From JAXLRU01 sp046330935 (GTDB taxonomy: Bacteria > Actinomycetota > Actinomycetes > Actinomycetales > Kineosporiaceae), in contig JAXLRU010000004.1 of NCBI GenBank assembly GCA_046330935.1, positions 434,001 through 498,000 of the forward strand: 64,000 nucleotides of DNA. The letters are read 5' to 3'. Of the stretch, positions 61,321 to 64,000 are shown piece after piece. The notes under the pieces are model-generated. The model did no database searches and was not told the DNA's origin. It worked only from the letters and a program-made list of their open reading frames with translations. Each line of letters opens with the position of its first letter. Within the stretch, counting starts at the first letter, position 1. The translations under genes were made by a program, and so were the position numbers.

Positions 61321-64000
61321 TCACGGTGCGCGAGGAGTGAACTCCCGGTGGGGAAGCGAACTCGCGAGCAGGCTGAAGTGGGGCTGCGCCGACCACAGGT
61401 CGCGGTCCCCGACGACGTAGAGCCGCTGCCTGGCCCGGCTCACGGCGACGTTGAGCAGGTTGGGCTTCTGGGCCGCCCAGGCCCGCGCGCCGGGGCGCGC
61501 GGGGTCGCTGCCGAGGACGAGCACCACCACGTCCCGCTCCTGGCCCTGGGTCCGATGAACGGTGCTCACCGCGACCCCACGGTGGGCGCGCAGCCGCGCC
61601 TTCAGGCCCGCGACCACCTGCCGGAAGGGACTGATCACGAAGATCTGCTCCGGCTTGAGCCCCTGGTCCACCAGGAGGTAGTGGAGGATCCGGTCGACGG
61701 CGTCCCCTTCGAGGGGGACCCAGTTGCCACCTGCGGCGGGGCCCGCCACGTCGACCCACCGTGTGGGCAACGCGGTCAGCGGCGCCTCCCGCGTCGGCGT
61801 CGCGTGCACCATCATGCCGTCGTAGACGAGCCCGTTGACCACCGAGAACATCGGCTCGTCGCAGCGGCGGTGGACCCGTAGCGGAGCCCCCACCCAGACC
61901 GGCTCCTGATCGGCGCCGGGAAGCCACGTCCCCAGCCGCGTCACCCGATCGGCCAGGGACTGCACGCACGTGGAGGCCGGCACCCAGGTCTGACTGACGT
62001 GATGATGACGGCGCAGCGCCTGCTGCGTGGTGTTGAGGACGGTGACGACCGGCTCGAGCTGCATGGGGTCGCCCACCGCGACGATCCGCCGTGCGCGCCA
62101 GATGGCTCCGAGGGCCGACTGGGGACGCGCCTGTCCCGCCTCGTCGATGAACAGCCAGCCCAAGGCTTCCCGAGACAGGTGGGTGAACAGGCGTGGAACG
62201 GATGCGAACGTCGTCGACACGACCGGGACGACCAGGAACAGGCTCTGCCATGCCGCGCGGGCGACCGGCTCCGCCAGGTCGCCTGGGACCCGGCCCTGCA
62301 GCACCTTGCGGGTGGTCTCGAGATTGCGGGCCAGGATGGAGGCGGTGGCCGCGACGAACGCGGCATGGAGGTCGAGGGCCGCGAGGAAGACCTCGGAGCG
62401 CGCCGCGTTCCACGCCTCGTCCAGCCACGGTCCTGACAACTCCCGCCGGACCGGGTCGCTCCACCACTGCTCGTCGGGGAACGAGCGACCCCACGTGTCG
62501 GCCGCCTGTCGCAACGTGCGGGTCGCCTCGTCCAGGAGCCGTCCGGCTTCGTAGGCGTCCTGTTCCGCCTCCGCGAGCGCCTCTTCGGCCTCCTTCAGCC
62601 TGAGGGCGGCCGCATCCGAGGCGTCCTCCGCCTCCGTTGCCCGCGCCTGCGCCCCGGACACCGCTGCGGCGAGGGGCTCGTCCTCGGTGTGCCAGCGGCG
62701 AGCGGCCTTCCCCCACGTGAACACGGTCTCGAGGGCGCCCGGCTTCGTCGTGCGGTGGTCGGCCCGCCGGGCCCGCGCCCGTTCCTCGCGTTCCGAGGCC
62801 GTCTCCGCCTCGTCAGCGGCCTCGACGGCGGCCTCCTGCGCCTCGTCCCGAGTCCGGCGGGCCGCCTCCAGTCGGCGCCGGGAGAGGGGAACGGCCGCGG
62901 AGAGCTCGGCGTGCTCGGCCAGGAGCCGCTCCAGACCGGCGCGCTCGGCGCGCAGGCCGGCCTCGGTCGCCTGCGCGGCGCGATAGGCCTCGACGCTGGC
63001 GGCCCAGTCGACCCGGGTCGCCCCCAGCGCCGTCAGGTGGTCGCGGAACCCCGTCACCTCCTCGCCCGGGCCGGCGTCGCCGAACCAGAACTGCTTGACG
63101 AACCGATGCCGGTTGGCCATGTTCCCCAGCGCCGCGGAGATCAGCCCCCAGGCCGGCTCGTCGAGCAGGCGGGAGGCGTGGTCGGGGAAATAGCCGGCGC
63201 GTTCGTGCCAGGACTCATCGATCGCCGTGGCGGCCGGGATCTGGCGGCTCACGTTCTCGACAGCACCGTTGTTCTCGGACGCGATGACCATCTCGAAGCC
63301 GGTCACGGCCGGATTCAGCGCCCGGACGGAGTGCGCCCGGCCGTCCACGGTCCAGGTCAGCGTCTCGGCGAACGCCTCACCAGGACGCGCGAGCCCCGCG
63401 AGCCGGTCGGCCCGAGCCACCACCACCCCGGCGATCAGGTCCCGGAGCAGCGTGGTCTTCCCGGTGCCGGGGGGGCCGTTCACCGCGAACAGCCCCGCGC
63501 CGTCCGACAGCTGGGCGAGGATCTCCACGACGGCGAACTGCTGGCTGGCGGCCAGCGGGTGGGAGCTCTTCGCGGGCCAACGCCCCGCGGGGATCCTGCT
63601 CGGGGAGAGCCCTGCCCGGACGAGCGGGTGCGGCTCGGGGCGCCTCAGGTCGCGCCGCGCGGAGGTGTCCAGCGTGGCGTCCTCGGTCAGGAAGGCCGCG
63701 AGGCCGGGCCCGTGATCCCCCTCCGCCACGGCGCGCGCCACTCGGTCGAGATCGTCCAGGTGGAAGCTGTTGAGGAAGGCGTCGTCCACGCGTTCGGGGC
63801 GATCGCCGCGACGGACCGGGACCCGCTTCGAGAGCACCCGGATCTCCCAGTCGGCCGAGAGGTCGGCCAACCTCAGTCGCGCGACCGCGGCCCCGACCAT
63901 CTCGCGCAGCTCCTGGACGCCGACGGGCCGGGTGCCCGCTGTGGGCGCTCCGAGCCCGGGCTGTGCGACCGGGGATCCCTCGCCGTCGGCGGCCGCGTCC
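61321..64000 (-). CDS. Superfamily 1 helicase/AAA protein with coiled-coil insertion, 5' end beyond the window
   Basis: The frame is open to the right edge of the window, so the N-terminus is missing. Visible parts are Walker A AVNGPPGTGKTTLLRDLI, motif II WLFIDEAGQARPQSAL, motif III VAVGDPMQLEPV, and the C-terminal motifs VSTVHRTQGQERDVVVLVLG and NLLNVAVSRARQRLYVVGD. This is the pattern of DNA2/UPF1-like SF1 helicases. Between Walker A and motif II is an insertion of about 150 residues with a coiled-coil (RRRLEAARRTRDEAQEAAVE and EREERARARRAD). Such proteins unwind DNA or RNA in repair or defence; the exact role is unknown. Confidence 0.88.
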   Translation of the reverse strand, partial: DAAADGEGSPVAQPGLGAPTAGTRPVGVQELREMVGAAVARLRLADLSADWEIRVLSKRVPVRRGDRPERVDDAFLNSFHLDDLDRVARAVAEGDHGPGLAAFLTEDATLDTSARRDLRRPEPHPLVRAGLSPSRIPAGRWPAKSSHPLAASQQFAVVEILAQLSDGAGLFAVNGPPGTGKTTLLRDLIAGVVVARADRLAGLARPGEAFAETLTWTVDGRAHSVRALNPAVTGFEMVIASENNGAVENVSRQIPAATAIDESWHERAGYFPDHASRLLDEPAWGLISAALGNMANRHRFVKQFWFGDAGPGEEVTGFRDHLTALGATRVDWAASVEAYRAAQATEAGLRAERAGLERLLAEHAELSAAVPLSRRRLEAARRTRDEAQEAAVEAADEAETASEREERARARRADHRTTKPGALETVFTWGKAARRWHTEDEPLAAAVSGAQARATEAEDASDAAALRLKEAEEALAEAEQDAYEAGRLLDEATRTLRQAADTWGRSFPDEQWWSDPVRRELSGPWLDEAWNAARSEVFLAALDLHAAFVAATASILARNLETTRKVLQGRVPGDLAEPVARAAWQSLFLVVPVVSTTFASVPRLFTHLSREALGWLFIDEAGQARPQSALGAIWRARRIVAVGDPMQLEPVVTVLNTTQQALRRHHHVSQTWVPASTCVQSLADRVTRLGTWLPGADQEPVWVGAPLRVHRRCDEPMFSVVNGLVYDGMMVHATPTREAPLTALPTRWVDVAGPAAGGNWVPLEGDAVDRILHYLLVDQGLKPEQIFVISPFRQVVAGLKARLRAHRGVAVSTVHRTQGQERDVVVLVLGSDPARPGARAWAAQKPNLLNVAVSRARQRLYVVGDRDLWSAQPHFSLLASSLPHREFTPRAP

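Noticed and set aside
1..64000. CRISPR arrays and rRNA genes
   Set aside because: No regularly spaced direct repeats and no rRNA-like segments were seen on either strand.

Overview
This is a high-GC genomic window from a filamentous-type actinobacterium (Actinomycetota). The evidence is the very strong G/C third-position bias, frequent GTG starts, stop/start overlaps of the GTGA, ATGA and TGATG types, and actinobacterial gene families such as a DUF6318-like lipoprotein, MprAB-like two-component genes, MMPL and YiaA/B proteins. I cannot name the genus from sequence alone.

Positions 1-15000 form a defence and mobile-element island, partly with lower GC. It opens with a type II restriction-modification locus: a C5 cytosine methyltransferase, an NgoMIV-type CCGG-family endonuclease, and a MORC/GHKL ATPase with a C-terminal PD-(D/E)XK-like region. 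Next come a zinc-finger-like orphan, an internally deleted DUF3427 helicase, an XRE/nucleotidyltransferase toxin-antitoxin-like pair flanked by a degenerate copy of that helicase locus, a lipoprotein/PKD pair, a Phd-like antitoxin whose toxin is missing, a vapBC pair split by an IS630 element, and a DUF234-type ATPase.

Positions 14700-24600 hold a two-component system convergent with an MMPL transporter gene. That gene is cut by an ISL3-family element with a clean 8-bp target duplication. Then follow a decayed polysaccharide deacetylase, a frameshifted NmrA-like reductase and an AbiEi/AbiEii toxin-antitoxin pair.

Positions 24400-31000 (minus strand) are a compact operon of two DUF1989 proteins, a biotin-dependent urea/guanidine carboxylase and an allophanate hydrolase. 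This is a nitrogen-scavenging route from urea or guanidine to ammonia. A GlnR-like box lies upstream, and the last gene looks truncated. Positions 31500-36500 carry a secreted CE2-like esterase and assorted housekeeping genes.

Positions 36500-52200 are the most interesting part: a RiPP gene cluster. A 52-residue Ser/Thr/Cys-rich precursor with a GG leader is followed on the same strand by a P450, an HlyD-like protein, a C39 peptidase-ABC exporter, a second ABC exporter, a LanM-like dehydratase whose cyclase domain lacks the zinc ligands, a fused TOMM/YcaO cyclodehydratase and a SagB-type dehydrogenase. A divergent ABC ATPase/permease pair may give self-immunity. The predicted product is a peptide with azoles and dehydroamino acids, goadsporin-like in logic but using a LanM rather than a LanB enzyme.

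Positions 54100-59600 hold a ureide-degradation cluster (allantoinase, hydantoin/allantoin racemase-like protein, allantoicase, HpcH-like protein) with TetR regulators. It is followed by an initiator tRNA-Met with its terminator, a YiaA/B membrane protein and an SF1 helicase that runs off the right edge. Several unrelated genes carry single-base frameshifts, so sequencing indels should be excluded before calling them pseudogenes.
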